64,000 nucleotides of DNA from Candidatus Binatia bacterium (GTDB lineage Bacteria; Desulfobacterota; Binatia; UBA9968; JAJDTQ01), in contig JAJEAI010000095.1 in assembly GCA_022824205.1 (NCBI GenBank), positions 21,462 to 85,461 on the forward strand. Reading direction: 5' to 3'. Below, piece by piece: positions 16,093 to 25,232 of this stretch; positions within the stretch are counted from its first letter, which is position 1, and each line of letters starts with the position of its first letter. The notes below the pieces were generated by a model. The model did no database searches, was not told the origin of the DNA, and saw nothing but the letters and a program-made list of their open reading frames with translations. The translations under genes and the position numbers were made by a program.

Positions 16093-17040
16093 ATGGAATT
16101 CGGCCTGCTGCTGCACACGCGGGACCTCATCCGGAACGACGGTCCGGCCTCCTTCGACACGCTCTGGCAACAGGCGGAGCAGGCCGAGGAGGCGGGATAC
16201 CACCACATCTGGCTGGGCGACAGCGTCACGATCCTCAACCGCGCCCGCGGCGACGCCCTCACCACCATGGCCGCCCTGGCGTGCAAGACCGAGCGCATAC
16301 GGCTCGGCGCCGTGCCCTTCCTCGGCGCGCTGCGCAATCCCGTGCTCCTGGCCCATGCCCTGGCCACCGTGGACGTCATCTCCCAGGGGCGCGTGATCCT
16401 GGCCGTGAGCGTGGGCCCGACGCGCGACTACATCCAGCGACAGTTCGAGGCGTGCGGCGTGCCCGCGGGCGAGAAGGCCGGCCGCCTGAGCGAGACCATC
16501 ACGCTCATGCGGCGGCTCTGGACCGAGGAGTCGTTCGCCTACGAGGGCAAGTACTTCCACTTCGAGGAGATCGGCGTCCTGCCCAAGCCGGTGCAACGGC
16601 CCGGCATCCCCATCTGGATCGCCGCCGACCGGAACGAGACCGGATTCAGGCGCGTGGGCCGGCTCGGCGACGGATGGGTGACCCTGGTCTCGTCCCTGGA
16701 CGATTTCCGCGAGAACCGCGGCAAGATCGAGCAATACGCCGCCGCCTGCGGCCGGCCCGGCGCCGTGGGCGCGTCCGCCCTCTACGCGACGCTGCGCATG
16801 GACCGGGACGGCGAGACCGCCCGCGACGACGGCTGGGCGTGGATGGAGGCATTCTTCCGCCAGCCCAGGGCCAGGCTCGAGTACCACTTGACCATCTTCG
16901 GAACACCGGACGAGTGCGCCCAGCGGCTGCGGGGATACGCGCGGAGCGGGCTCACCGCGCTGATCATCCGCATCGCGTCCGACGACCCGGCGAAACAGAC
17001 CCGGCTGATATTCGAGGAGTTGCGCCCGCGGCTCGCGTGA
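16093..17040 (+). CDS. LLM-class flavin-dependent oxidoreductase
   Basis: This 315-residue luciferase-like TIM barrel has the family start MEFGLLLHTRDL, AEEAGYHHIWLGDSV near residue 32, TERIRLGAVPFLGALRNPVLLA near 66, the VDVISQGRVILAVSVG strand near 95 and IPIWIAADRNETGFRRVGRLGDGW near 172. Members use FMNH2 or F420 to oxidise small organic substrates. The substrate is unknown. It sits between the M24-fold gene (28-bp gap) and the ornithine-cyclodeaminase-like gene (53-bp gap), all in one direction, so a catabolic operon 14868-18035 is likely. Confidence 0.85.
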   Translation: MEFGLLLHTRDLIRNDGPASFDTLWQQAEQAEEAGYHHIWLGDSVTILNRARGDALTTMAALACKTERIRLGAVPFLGALRNPVLLAHALATVDVISQGRVILAVSVGPTRDYIQRQFEACGVPAGEKAGRLSETITLMRRLWTEESFAYEGKYFHFEEIGVLPKPVQRPGIPIWIAADRNETGFRRVGRLGDGWVTLVSSLDDFRENRGKIEQYAAACGRPGAVGASALYATLRMDRDGETARDDGWAWMEAFFRQPRARLEYHLTIFGTPDECAQRLRGYARSGLTALIIRIASDDPAKQTRLIFEELRPRLA

Positions 17041-17093
17041 AAGGCGATGGGACCGCGACGCAACACAGGAGGGGATGGAGGCAGCGGCATCTC

Positions 17094-18035
17094 ATGACGG
17101 TCCTGCTCAGAAGCTCCGAGGTGGAAGACCTCCTGGACCTGAAAACCGCCATGGCGGTGCTTGAAGAGACCTACGTGGACCAGGCCAACGGGCAGGTGAA
17201 GGCCATCCCACCCTTGCGCCTCATGGACCGCGGCATTCGCCTGGTGGCGGGCGGCCTCGAACAGCCCGACCGGGTGGGGGTCCGGCTCAGTCCCACGGGC
17301 GGAGACGCCGTGGCGCTGCTCTACGAAATGAGCTCGGGCAGGCTCCTCTCGCTCATGAACTACCCCTTCAGCGAACTGCGCATCGCCGCCACCGTGGGGC
17401 TGGCGCTGGACCGCCTTGCTCCGCCGGACAGCAAGTCCGCCGCGCTCATCGGCAGCGGGCGCCTCGCCCCTTCCCTGCTCCAGGCGGCCACGGGGCTGCG
17501 GCCCATCGAGCGCGTGCGCGTCTACAGCCGCGGCGCGGAGCGGCGGGAGGCGTTCGCGCGGCAGGCTTCGAGCGACTTCGGCATCGACGTGGCGGCGGTC
17601 TCCGACCCGGGCGACGCCCTCGCCGGCGCGGACGTGGTGCTCGTGAGCACCAACTCGCCGGAGCCGGCCCTGCGCGGCGCGTGGCTGCGGCCGGGGCAAC
17701 CCGTCTTCGGCTGCGGCCGACCCAACGAGTTCGACGACGACACCTATCTCGGGGCGTCGCTGATCGTGGTGTCGAGCAAGACGCATGAGCTGGGCTACTA
17801 CGACACCCGACTCGACCAGCCGCTCATCCGGCTCTCCCGGGAGGGACGGATCGCCTGGGACGACGTCGTGGAACTGGGTCGACTGGTGACCCTCGAAGGT
17901 CCGCCGCCGGGCCTGAACGACGGCATCGCGGTTTTCAGGGAGTCTCAGGGAGGGTACAGTGACGTGGCGTTGGCGAGCTTTGCCTACGAAGAGGCCGTGC
18001 GCCAGGGCCGCGGGCAGACCATCGTGCTGGATTGA
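17094..18035 (+). CDS. ornithine cyclodeaminase / mu-crystallin family protein
   Basis: This 313-residue protein has the family's N-terminal dimer domain (SEVEDLLDLKTAMAVLEETY) and a Rossmann domain with ALIGSGRLAPSLLQA near residue 121. It then shows RVYSRGAERREAFA and GADVVLVSTNS near 182. The family includes ornithine cyclodeaminase, alanine dehydrogenase and ketimine reductases, so NAD(P)-dependent imine or amino-acid chemistry is expected; which substrate is not visible. The Gly-rich loop is slightly atypical (GSGRLAP rather than GSGxQA). The start at 17094 is preceded by GGAGGC at some distance; a GGAGGGG-ATG a little upstream is out of frame. Confidence 0.8.
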   Translation: MTVLLRSSEVEDLLDLKTAMAVLEETYVDQANGQVKAIPPLRLMDRGIRLVAGGLEQPDRVGVRLSPTGGDAVALLYEMSSGRLLSLMNYPFSELRIAATVGLALDRLAPPDSKSAALIGSGRLAPSLLQAATGLRPIERVRVYSRGAERREAFARQASSDFGIDVAAVSDPGDALAGADVVLVSTNSPEPALRGAWLRPGQPVFGCGRPNEFDDDTYLGASLIVVSSKTHELGYYDTRLDQPLIRLSREGRIAWDDVVELGRLVTLEGPPPGLNDGIAVFRESQGGYSDVALASFAYEEAVRQGRGQTIVLD

Positions 18036-18092
18036 ACTCACGGCGGCCATCCCCGGAAACGGAGGGCCATGGCCCCGTCCAAGGAGGAAACC

Positions 18093-19217
18093 ATGAGGAA
18101 CTTGCGTAAGGGAACAATGAGGGCGTTGCTCGTCGCGGCGCTGCTATGCCTTGCCATGGCGGCGGGCTCCGGTCCGGCGGCGGCGGCCGACCGGACGGCC
18201 GCTCTCGACGAGTTGATCAAGGCCGCCAAGGCCGAGGGCGGGACGGTCATCGCCCACTCCGTCCTCGAGGATGTCCGTGCGAGAAAGGAAGTCCTCGCGG
18301 CGATGAAGAAGATGTACGGCATCGACGTGAAGTGGGAATACGTCGACTTTCCCAACCAGAACCGTTTCGCCGCCCGGTTGATGAAGGAAGCCAAGGCCGG
18401 CCGTCAGCCTTCGACGGACGTGTTCAACGGCACGCAGTCCACGATCCCGCGGCTTCTGAAGGCCAACATGCTGGCGGAGGTCGACAACTGGCGCGAGGTC
18501 TATCCGCGCATCCCCGAGGACGCCATCGTGCCCGGGGGCGGGGCCATTCCCGAGCACACGCGCATCGGCGGCTTCGCCTACAACACGCGGCTGGTGCCCG
18601 AGGACAAGGTGCCCAGCAAGCTGGAAGACCTGCTGGACCCCTTCTGGAAGGGCAAGCTGGCCTCCACCACCTACGCCGCGGTGTGGGACCGCGCCAGCGT
18701 GAGCCAGCAGGGCACCTTCGATGAGGAAAAGGCGGCGCGCATCCGCGGCCTGCTGTCGGAGATGGTCAAGAAGGGACACATCGTCGGCCTCATCGGCTGC
18801 GGCGACGAGAACCGCATCGCCAGCGGCGAGTTCGTCGGGCTGGCGATGATGTGCAGCGCCAACAACGTCTGGAAAGGGGCGGCCAAGGGCGCGCCGCTGA
18901 AGATGGCCTACATCGAGGAAACCAGCAACCTGACCCACTCGTACATGGGGCTGCTGAAGCAGGCCAAGTATCCCAACACGGCAAAGCTGTTCATGGTGTT
19001 CATGCAGACGCCCGAGGGACAGGCGCTCAACCGGAAGTGGGAACTGGCGGACACGAGCTTCTATCCCGAGAACAACATGTACAAGATCGCCAAGGACCTC
19101 AGGGACCGGGGCGTGGCGCCGCCGTACATCAGCATCCCGACCTACATGAAGGTCAAGCCGACGGTGGAGAAGTGGAAGGGCGAGTACAAGAAGATCCTGG
19201 TGGGTCAGAAGAAGTAG
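18093..19217 (+). CDS. periplasmic solute-binding protein of an iron(III)-type ABC importer
   Basis: This 374-residue secreted protein has a signal peptide (residues 1-31, ending GPAAAA). The mature part has the FbpA/AfuA-type fold: KAEGGTVIAHSVLED, FNGTQSTIPRLLKANMLAEVD near 113, GGFAYNTRLVPEDKVPSKLEDLLDPFWKGKL split over residues 158-190, and LFMVFMQTPEGQALNRKW near 305. AAGGAGGAAACC gives a strong start. The fused permease follows after 18 bp, so the two form an importer pair. The ligand may be iron or a small organic anion, since this family has broad specificity. Confidence 0.85.
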   Translation: MRNLRKGTMRALLVAALLCLAMAAGSGPAAAADRTAALDELIKAAKAEGGTVIAHSVLEDVRARKEVLAAMKKMYGIDVKWEYVDFPNQNRFAARLMKEAKAGRQPSTDVFNGTQSTIPRLLKANMLAEVDNWREVYPRIPEDAIVPGGGAIPEHTRIGGFAYNTRLVPEDKVPSKLEDLLDPFWKGKLASTTYAAVWDRASVSQQGTFDEEKAARIRGLLSEMVKKGHIVGLIGCGDENRIASGEFVGLAMMCSANNVWKGAAKGAPLKMAYIEETSNLTHSYMGLLKQAKYPNTAKLFMVFMQTPEGQALNRKWELADTSFYPENNMYKIAKDLRDRGVAPPYISIPTYMKVKPTVEKWKGEYKKILVGQKK

Positions 19218-19235
19218 ATTCCCGAGGCCGGCTTT

Positions 19236-20981
19236 GTGGACACCACCGTAACAGCGGACAGACCGGCGGGCGCGCGCCTGGGGCGTTTCCTGGGCGCGCG
19301 CTTCGCCCTCATCGCCTTCACCGGCGCGGTGCTGTCCGTGGTCCTGGTCCTGCTGGCGGTGATCCTGGACATCGCTTTCCAGGACCCGCTGGATTCCTCG
19401 GTCTATACCCTCAAGAACTTCAGCGACCTCTACCTGGACCCCTTCGTCTACGGGGCGTTGTACAACACGGCCGTTTTCACGGCGGTGACGGTGTTCGTCG
19501 CCCTTGTCTTCGCCGTGCCCATCGCGTGGCTGGCGGAGCGTACCGACCTCCCCGGCCGGAGCCTCGTGTTCCCGCTGATGACCGCCAGCGCCATCATCCC
19601 GGGGACCTTCGGCGCCCTGGGCTGGCTGTTCATGTTCCATCCGCGGATCGGCACCATCAATCACTGGCTGATGGACCTGCTGCCGTTCATCGACTCCCCG
19701 CCCATCAACATCGTCTCGGTGTCGGGCATGGGGTTCATCTCGGGGCTGGGGCTCTCGTCGCTGGCGTTCATCATGCTGGCGGCCACGTTCCGCGCCATGG
19801 ACCCGGCCCTGGAGGAGAGCGCGCAGATCCATGGCCTGAGTTTCCCCCAGCGCATCTGGCACGTGACGCTGCCGCTCATGTGGCCCGGCATCCTGGCCGC
19901 GGGCATCTACATCGGCACCATCGGCCTCGCCTCGTTCGACGTCCCCGCCATCATCGGCATGGCGAACCGCATCTTCACCTTCAGCACCTTCGTCTTCAAC
20001 GAGGCGGATCCGCAGGAAGGCCCGCCGAACTTCAGCATCGTCGGCGCCGCAAGCGTGCTGATGATCGTGGTGGGGCTATTGCTGAGTTGGTGGTATCTGA
20101 AGGTGATCGGCCGCTCCCACCGCTACACGGTGGTCACCGGCAAGAGCTACCGTCCCAACATCGTCCCGCTGGGGCGGTGGTGGATCGTGGGTTGGGCGTT
20201 CATCGGCATCAAGCTGGGGCTGGGCATCGTGTTCCCGTTCCTGGCCCTGGTGTGGGCCTCGCTGATGCCCTACTTCCAGCCGTTCTCCATGCAGGCACTG
20301 GCGTTCGTGTCACTGGACAACTTCCGCCAGATTCCTTGGGACATCTTCTGGATGGCCACCAAGAACACGGCGATCCTGACCCTGACCGTGCCCACGATCC
20401 TGATGTTCGTCGGGCTGGCGATCTCGTGGGTGGTGATCCGCTCCGGGTTCCGCTACGCGTGGCTGGTGGACATGATCGCGTTCCTGCCCCACGCGGTCCC
20501 CAACCTCATCTTCTCCGTGGCCATCCTGGTCATCGCGCTGTTCTGGATCCCGGAGTACATCCCGTTCTACAACACCGTGTACATCATCCTGGTGGTCTTC
20601 GTGATCGCGCGCATCAGCTTCCCCACGCGGGTCTACAACAACGCCCTGCTGCAGATTCACAAGGAGCTGGACGAAGCCGCCTACGTCTCGGGCCTCGGCC
20701 CCTTCGGCGTGCTGCGGAACATCCTGGTGCCGCTGCTGGCGCCGGCGACGCTCTACGCCTGGATCTGGGTCGCGCTGCTGTCATACCGGGAGCTGACCCT
20801 GGCGGCCTTCCTGACCGCCAAGGACAACCAGACCCTGCCCACGCTGGTGCTGAGCTTCGTCACCCGCGGCGAGTCCACCGTGGCGGCGGCCATCTCCCTG
20901 CTGCTGCTGGCCTTCATGGTGCCGCTGGTGGTGCTGTACTTCTTCTTCGGCCGCCGCACGTTGCAACTGGGCGGCGCGTAA
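19236..20981 (+). CDS. ABC importer permease, two fused transmembrane domains (FbpB type)
   Basis: This 581-residue membrane protein consists of two homologous permease halves with about 12 membrane helices. Each half carries an EAA-like loop that docks the ATPase: EESAQIHGLSFPQRIWHVTLP near residue 192 and DEAAYVSGLGPFGVLRNILVP near 480. The gene starts with GTG, 18 bp after the binding-protein gene, with CGAGG upstream. No ATPase follows; the ATPase at 10908 is a candidate partner. The gene converges on the cupin genes at 20988. Confidence 0.85.
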   Translation: MDTTVTADRPAGARLGRFLGARFALIAFTGAVLSVVLVLLAVILDIAFQDPLDSSVYTLKNFSDLYLDPFVYGALYNTAVFTAVTVFVALVFAVPIAWLAERTDLPGRSLVFPLMTASAIIPGTFGALGWLFMFHPRIGTINHWLMDLLPFIDSPPINIVSVSGMGFISGLGLSSLAFIMLAATFRAMDPALEESAQIHGLSFPQRIWHVTLPLMWPGILAAGIYIGTIGLASFDVPAIIGMANRIFTFSTFVFNEADPQEGPPNFSIVGAASVLMIVVGLLLSWWYLKVIGRSHRYTVVTGKSYRPNIVPLGRWWIVGWAFIGIKLGLGIVFPFLALVWASLMPYFQPFSMQALAFVSLDNFRQIPWDIFWMATKNTAILTLTVPTILMFVGLAISWVVIRSGFRYAWLVDMIAFLPHAVPNLIFSVAILVIALFWIPEYIPFYNTVYIILVVFVIARISFPTRVYNNALLQIHKELDEAAYVSGLGPFGVLRNILVPLLAPATLYAWIWVALLSYRELTLAAFLTAKDNQTLPTLVLSFVTRGESTVAAAISLLLLAFMVPLVVLYFFFGRRTLQLGGA

Positions 20982-20987
20982 GCCAGC

Positions 20988-21851
20988 CTATCCGGCCTGC
21001 GCCACCTGCTCCGCGCGGCTGGTGTACTCCTGCGAGAGCGCCAGCGGGTTCCGGGTGTAGAGGATGATGCGCGTGGTGAGCATGTCGCCGATGTTCCGGT
21101 GCGAGCAGCCGGGCGGAATCCACAGCATGTCGCCGGTGTCGAGCATGAACTCGCCTTGGGTGGTGCGCGTGCCGCGCTGTCCGGTCAACTGGAACGCGAC
21201 TTCGTCCTGGTTGAAACCGCGGTGGTAGATGCGCTGGGAATCGGCGCGGACGGTCATCTCCACCATCAGGTCCTCGTTCTCGATGAGCTCGAAGTGCCGG
21301 CCGCCCGACGGCCCTTCGTCCACCTGGTCCAGCACCTCCGAGGGCTTGAGCACCAGGCATTCCGCCGCGGTGGTGCGCTCGTCCTTGGCCGGGTACCCCT
21401 TGGCCACGTGCAGGGGCTCGCGGGTGTACACCACCAGGCGGGTGCCGCCCGCGGGATTGGCGCGCGCCACCCCCGGAGGCAGCGCCAGCACCTCCCCCTG
21501 AGCCAGCTCGAAGTCCCCTTTCGCGGTGGGCACTTTGCCGGAGCCGCCCACCTGGACGCACACCAGGTGCCGGTCCCGCGAGGCCGCGGCGGGCTCGGCA
21601 AAGGCGCCGGTCACCAGCTCGATGCTGACGTCGTCATTGGACAGCACCGGAAGGCGGCGCTCTTCGCCGTTCTCCCCCGGAAGGGACGTCGTCAACACGC
21701 TCAGGGGCTTCAACAGCAAACACGGACGTTCGAACGTCTCGGTGCAGTTGATGACGTCCCTGTCCTCGTCGATCTCTTTCCACTCGCGCTCGGGCTCGTG
21801 GCCGCCGAGGTTGCCGATAAAGGAATAGGTGTTGATCTCCTTGATGGCCAT
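20988..21851 (-). CDS. bicupin protein, smaller paralog
   Basis: This 287-residue protein has two cupin domains. The clearer C-terminal one shows IYHRGFNQDEVAFQLTGQ near residue 208, GEFMLDTGDMLWIPPGCSHRN near 237 and LYTRNPLALSQEY. The N-terminal domain has ELAQGEVLALPPGVAR near 118 but lost most His ligands, so only one metal site seems intact. It follows the larger bicupin gene (21949-23082) by 97 bp on the same strand. CGAAGGAGGG precedes the ATG. Dioxygenase or isomerase chemistry is inferred from the fold only. Confidence 0.7.
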   Translation of the reverse strand: MAIKEINTYSFIGNLGGHEPEREWKEIDEDRDVINCTETFERPCLLLKPLSVLTTSLPGENGEERRLPVLSNDDVSIELVTGAFAEPAAASRDRHLVCVQVGGSGKVPTAKGDFELAQGEVLALPPGVARANPAGGTRLVVYTREPLHVAKGYPAKDERTTAAECLVLKPSEVLDQVDEGPSGGRHFELIENEDLMVEMTVRADSQRIYHRGFNQDEVAFQLTGQRGTRTTQGEFMLDTGDMLWIPPGCSHRNIGDMLTTRIILYTRNPLALSQEYTSRAEQVAQAG

Positions 21852-21948
21852 GTGGTGTCCCTCCTTCGCGTGCGTCTTTAACGATTCTTCCCGCGGCTGC
21901 CGGCATGAGCCGCCCGGCACCGACCCCGCGCGTCTCGCCGCGTCGCCT

Positions 21949-23082
21949 TCAGGCGTTGGCCGCGGTCTTCCACCAGTCGGCTTCCTTGTGCACCGTGCTC
22001 TCCACCGTGAACGTGCTGTTGTAGACGTGCCGCGTAGGATCGATGGGCACGTGCCAGCGCAGCTTGCTGTAGAAGTTCAGGCGCAGGAACTCCTCGCTGT
22101 CCGGCGGCACGCTGATGACGCTGTGGGAGATGCCCAGCGGGATGATGGTGATCTCGCCGGGAGACACGGCCACGTTCTCGAACTCGGAGAGGTCGAGGGC
22201 GTCGCCGCGGAACTGGATGCGCACCTCCTCGCTCTGCAGCGCGCGGTGGAAGGCGAACTGCTCGTCCTGCATGTTGTAGGTGCGCACGCGCATGCTCTGG
22301 GACTCCATCAGCGCCAGCAGCGCGGCTTCGCCGCCGGCTTTCCCCAGCACCATGGTGAAGTGGTCGAAGGCGCGCAGCTTGCGGATGCCGCTCTCCTGCT
22401 GCTTCGGCTTGAGCGTGGAAACGCCCACCAGGGAGTCGTACTCGCGCTCCACCACCGTGAGGTCGTCGGGGCCGTCGTCCCAGAAGTGCATCTTCTCGAT
22501 GACCTGTCCGCGGACGTTCTCGTTGGGCGCCTCCAGGCCACTCCAGTTGGGGCCGCCGTGGCGCTTCACGACGAACGATTGGTGGCTCGTGTACTGCTCT
22601 TCGTCCAGGACGTAGTCCACGGCCTCGCGGTTGATGCAGAAGTAGCGCAGGCTGTCGTCGCGTCCGATGGAGCGATGGGAGATGCCCCCGGGGACCAGCA
22701 TCACCTCGCCCGGCGTCATCTCGTAGACGCCGAACTCCGTCTCCACGGTGGTGTTGCCGCAGAACTGGAAGTAGACCATGTCGCAGTCGACGTAGCGGTG
22801 GAACGCGTCCTGGACGCCCACCACGCTCTCGGCGCCGATGCGGTGGTTCTCGTTCTCCAGGAACACCAGCGCCTGGTTGGGCACGTTGAGCATGTCGAAC
22901 GGCCGGAACTTGGGGGTGTAGCGGGTGCTCCGGGCCGTGCTCATCAGGCCCGCCTTCTTCCGCTCCGACCACGCTGCCAGCCCGGGCCTGGGGAAGTCCT
23001 TCCACGTGGTCATGAACTCACCGATGTCTTTCTGGGCGTAGACCTTCTTCTCCGCGGCTTCGATCTGTTCCTTGGTGGCCAT
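21949..23082 (-). CDS. bicupin protein, homogentisate-dioxygenase-like fold
   Basis: This 377-residue protein has two complete cupins: FHRYVDCDMVYFQFCGN near residue 93 with MTPGEVMLVPGGISHRS near 121, and FHRALQSEEVRIQFRGD near 276 with VSPGEITIIPLGISHSV near 304. The layout and the FHR/PPG.H-type motifs match the protein at 13547, so they are distant paralogs. GGAGGACGCACCC precedes the ATG at 23082; the 83 upstream codons that stay open in frame cover a hairpin repeat and are not coding. It forms a probable operon with the smaller bicupin downstream. Confidence 0.75.
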   Translation of the reverse strand: MATKEQIEAAEKKVYAQKDIGEFMTTWKDFPRPGLAAWSERKKAGLMSTARSTRYTPKFRPFDMLNVPNQALVFLENENHRIGAESVVGVQDAFHRYVDCDMVYFQFCGNTTVETEFGVYEMTPGEVMLVPGGISHRSIGRDDSLRYFCINREAVDYVLDEEQYTSHQSFVVKRHGGPNWSGLEAPNENVRGQVIEKMHFWDDGPDDLTVVEREYDSLVGVSTLKPKQQESGIRKLRAFDHFTMVLGKAGGEAALLALMESQSMRVRTYNMQDEQFAFHRALQSEEVRIQFRGDALDLSEFENVAVSPGEITIIPLGISHSVISVPPDSEEFLRLNFYSKLRWHVPIDPTRHVYNSTFTVESTVHKEADWWKTAANA

Positions 23083-23232
23083 GGGTGCGTCCTCCGAGGC
23101 AGGGAGCGAGGCTACGGTTGCCGACGGTCTCCCCTGCCCTTGTTTGTCCGTGACACGCATGGACGATACATCACCCGACCCAGGGTTGGCAATACGACCG
23201 GCGGCCCCGTTTCCCCACCCCGCACCGCCTGG

Positions 23233-23252
23233 AGTCCCGTTTCCGCGGGAAT
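23233..23252. repeat. degenerate ATTCCCGC hairpin repeat
   Basis: GAGTCCCGTTTCCGCGGGAAT with flanking CGCCTGG and GACGATTC matches the dispersed hairpin family but carries two substitutions in the left arm. It lies in the divergent promoter region between the bicupin gene and the first WxxxR SDR gene. Confidence 0.6.
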
Positions 23253-23398
23253 GACGATTCGGGTGTTGGCAGAGCGCGCCTCCGGGTTTGACCGGCAGCG
23301 TGCAACGCAGTATGTGCAAGTGTATCTTCAACCGGACCGCCCGTCTCCGGGTATCCTCCCGAAGGGCGGCCGTGACATTGACTCGTCAGGAGACCCGA

Positions 23399-24202
23399 AT
23401 GCGCTTGAAGGACAAGATCGCCATCGTCACCGGCGCCAACGCCGAGTTCGGCAGCATCATCAGCAAGGCCTTCGCCGCCGAGGGCGCGGACGTGGTGTGC
23501 GCGGACTGGAAGCAGGAGGACGCGGACGCCGCGGCGGAGCGCGTGCGCGCGGCAGGCCGCAATGCTCTGGCCGTGGGCGTGGACTTGCGTGAGAAGGAAG
23601 AAGTCGAAGCCATGGTGCGGCGCACGGTGGAGACCTACGGCCGGCTCGACATCCTCGTCAACGCTACCGCGCGCCCGCATCACCAGGAGTTCCTGAATTT
23701 CAAGGAAGAGGACTTCGACGACACGCTGGCGCGCGGCGTCAAGCCCTACTTCCTCACGGGGCAGGCCGCGGCCAACGAGATGGTCAAGCGGCGCTACGGC
23801 AAGATCGTGAACCTCACGTCCATCGTGGCCAAGCTGGGGCCGGGGCAGGCCGTGGACTGGGCCGCCGACCGCGGCGCGGTGGATGGGCTCACGCGCTCCA
23901 TGGCCCACGCCCTGGGCTTCTGGGGCATCAACGTCAACGGCGTCGCGCGCGGCAACACCCAGCGGCCGCCGTACTCGGAAGGGGTGCTGGAGCGGCTCCG
24001 GCGCCTCCCCCTGGGCCGCACCGAGTACCCGGAGGACATGGGTCCGCCCACGGTGTTCCTGGCCTCGGACGACGCCGCCTACATCACCGGCACGGTGCTC
24101 TACGTGGACGGCGGCTATACCGTAGCCGCCGTCACCGACGACCGCTTCCGACCGGAGTGGGCCAAGGCGGGCGCGCAGGGGTGGGACCCCGGCACCGCGT
24201 GA
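23399..24202 (+). CDS. SDR-fold protein with Trp/Arg replacing the catalytic Tyr/Lys
   Basis: This 267-residue SDR has TGANAEFG at the cofactor loop (Glu16 replaces the second Gly of TGxxxGxG), ILVNAT at 85-90 and NLTS with Ser141 in place. The catalytic YxxxK motif reads W154-A-A-D-R158. The conserved Pro after the catalytic helix is Arg (GVARG). A C-terminal tail (YTVAAVTDDRFRPEWAKA) is shared with the SDR at 24374. Without Tyr and Lys it should not catalyse normal SDR redox; binding, isomerisation or a structural role is possible. CAGGAGACCCGA precedes the ATG. Confidence 0.8.
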   Translation: MRLKDKIAIVTGANAEFGSIISKAFAAEGADVVCADWKQEDADAAAERVRAAGRNALAVGVDLREKEEVEAMVRRTVETYGRLDILVNATARPHHQEFLNFKEEDFDDTLARGVKPYFLTGQAAANEMVKRRYGKIVNLTSIVAKLGPGQAVDWAADRGAVDGLTRSMAHALGFWGINVNGVARGNTQRPPYSEGVLERLRRLPLGRTEYPEDMGPPTVFLASDDAAYITGTVLYVDGGYTVAAVTDDRFRPEWAKAGAQGWDPGTA

Positions 24203-24373
24203 ACGAAGCGCCGGGATCCGGCGACGGGACGACCATGCCGCCCGTCCGGCAAGAACGACGCGGCCGACGGCCAAGATGACTCACGGATTCACAGGCTTGT
24301 TTGGGACGCGGCACACCAGGAGCGTCCAGACCCGGTTGGCGCCGGGACATACAAGCACACGAGGAGTTACGGT

Positions 24374-25201
24374 ATGAGACTTGAAGACAAGATCGCGGTG
24401 GTGACCGGGGTGGGCGCCCGTATCGGCGGCGTCGTGGCCCCGGCGTACGCCCGTGAAGGCGCGCACGTCGTGGCCGTGGACGAAGACCCGGACAAGGCCG
24501 AAGCGGTGGCGGCCCAGGTCAAGGAGCTGGGAAGAAACTCGCTGGCCCTGCAGGTGGACGTCACCGACAAGGCCGCGGTGGACGAGATGGTGCGACGGGT
24601 GGTCTCGGAGTTCGGCGGCATCGACATCCTCTTCAACGGCACCGGCACGGCCCACAACCAGGGATTCCTGACCTTCAAGGAAGAGGACTTCGACCACGCG
24701 CTGGCCGTGGGGCTCAAGGCCTTCTTCCTCACCTGCCAGGCCGTGGGCCGGCAGATGGCGGAACAGGGCCGCGGCGGCAAGATCGTCAACCTGTCCTCCA
24801 TCGTCGGCCGGCTGGGGTCCGGCGAGGCGGCGGCCTGGTGCACCACGCGCTCGGGGGTGGACGCCATGAACCGCGCCATCGCCCAGGCGCTGGGCTACTA
24901 CGGCGTCAACGTGAACTGCCTGGTGCACGGCGGCATGGAATCGATCCCCTACGCCCACGAGGTGGAACGGGCCGAGCGGCGCCGGCGCATCCCGTTCGGG
25001 CGCATGGGCAAGGCGGAGGACCTCATCGGCGGCGCCATCTTCCTCGCCAGCGACGAGTCCGACTTCGTCACCGGGGAAAGTTTGTACGTGGACGGCGGCT
25101 ACACCACCGCCGCGGTCACCGAGGACGGCTACCGTCCGGAATGGGCGCGCGCCGCGCATACGGCGGAGGGGCCGCGCAAGGACAAGTACGCCCGGCCGTA
25201 G
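24374..25201 (+). CDS. second SDR-fold protein with WxxxR active-site replacement
   Basis: This 275-residue paralog of the gene at 23399 has cofactor loop TGVGARIG (Arg16 in place of Gly), ILFNGTG, NLSS with Ser142, and W155-C-T-T-R159 where YxxxK is expected. It shares the FLTFKEEDFDHAL helix and the tail YTTAAVTEDGYRPEWARA. The same double replacement in two diverged copies means it is conserved, not random decay. GAGGAGTTACGGT precedes the ATG; 31 bp separate it from the double-VOC gene, suggesting one operon 23399-26090. Confidence 0.8.
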   Translation: MRLEDKIAVVTGVGARIGGVVAPAYAREGAHVVAVDEDPDKAEAVAAQVKELGRNSLALQVDVTDKAAVDEMVRRVVSEFGGIDILFNGTGTAHNQGFLTFKEEDFDHALAVGLKAFFLTCQAVGRQMAEQGRGGKIVNLSSIVGRLGSGEAAAWCTTRSGVDAMNRAIAQALGYYGVNVNCLVHGGMESIPYAHEVERAERRRRIPFGRMGKAEDLIGGAIFLASDESDFVTGESLYVDGGYTTAAVTEDGYRPEWARAAHTAEGPRKDKYARP

Positions 25202-25232
25202 GACGCAAGACTCCCACAAGGAGACCGGAACC

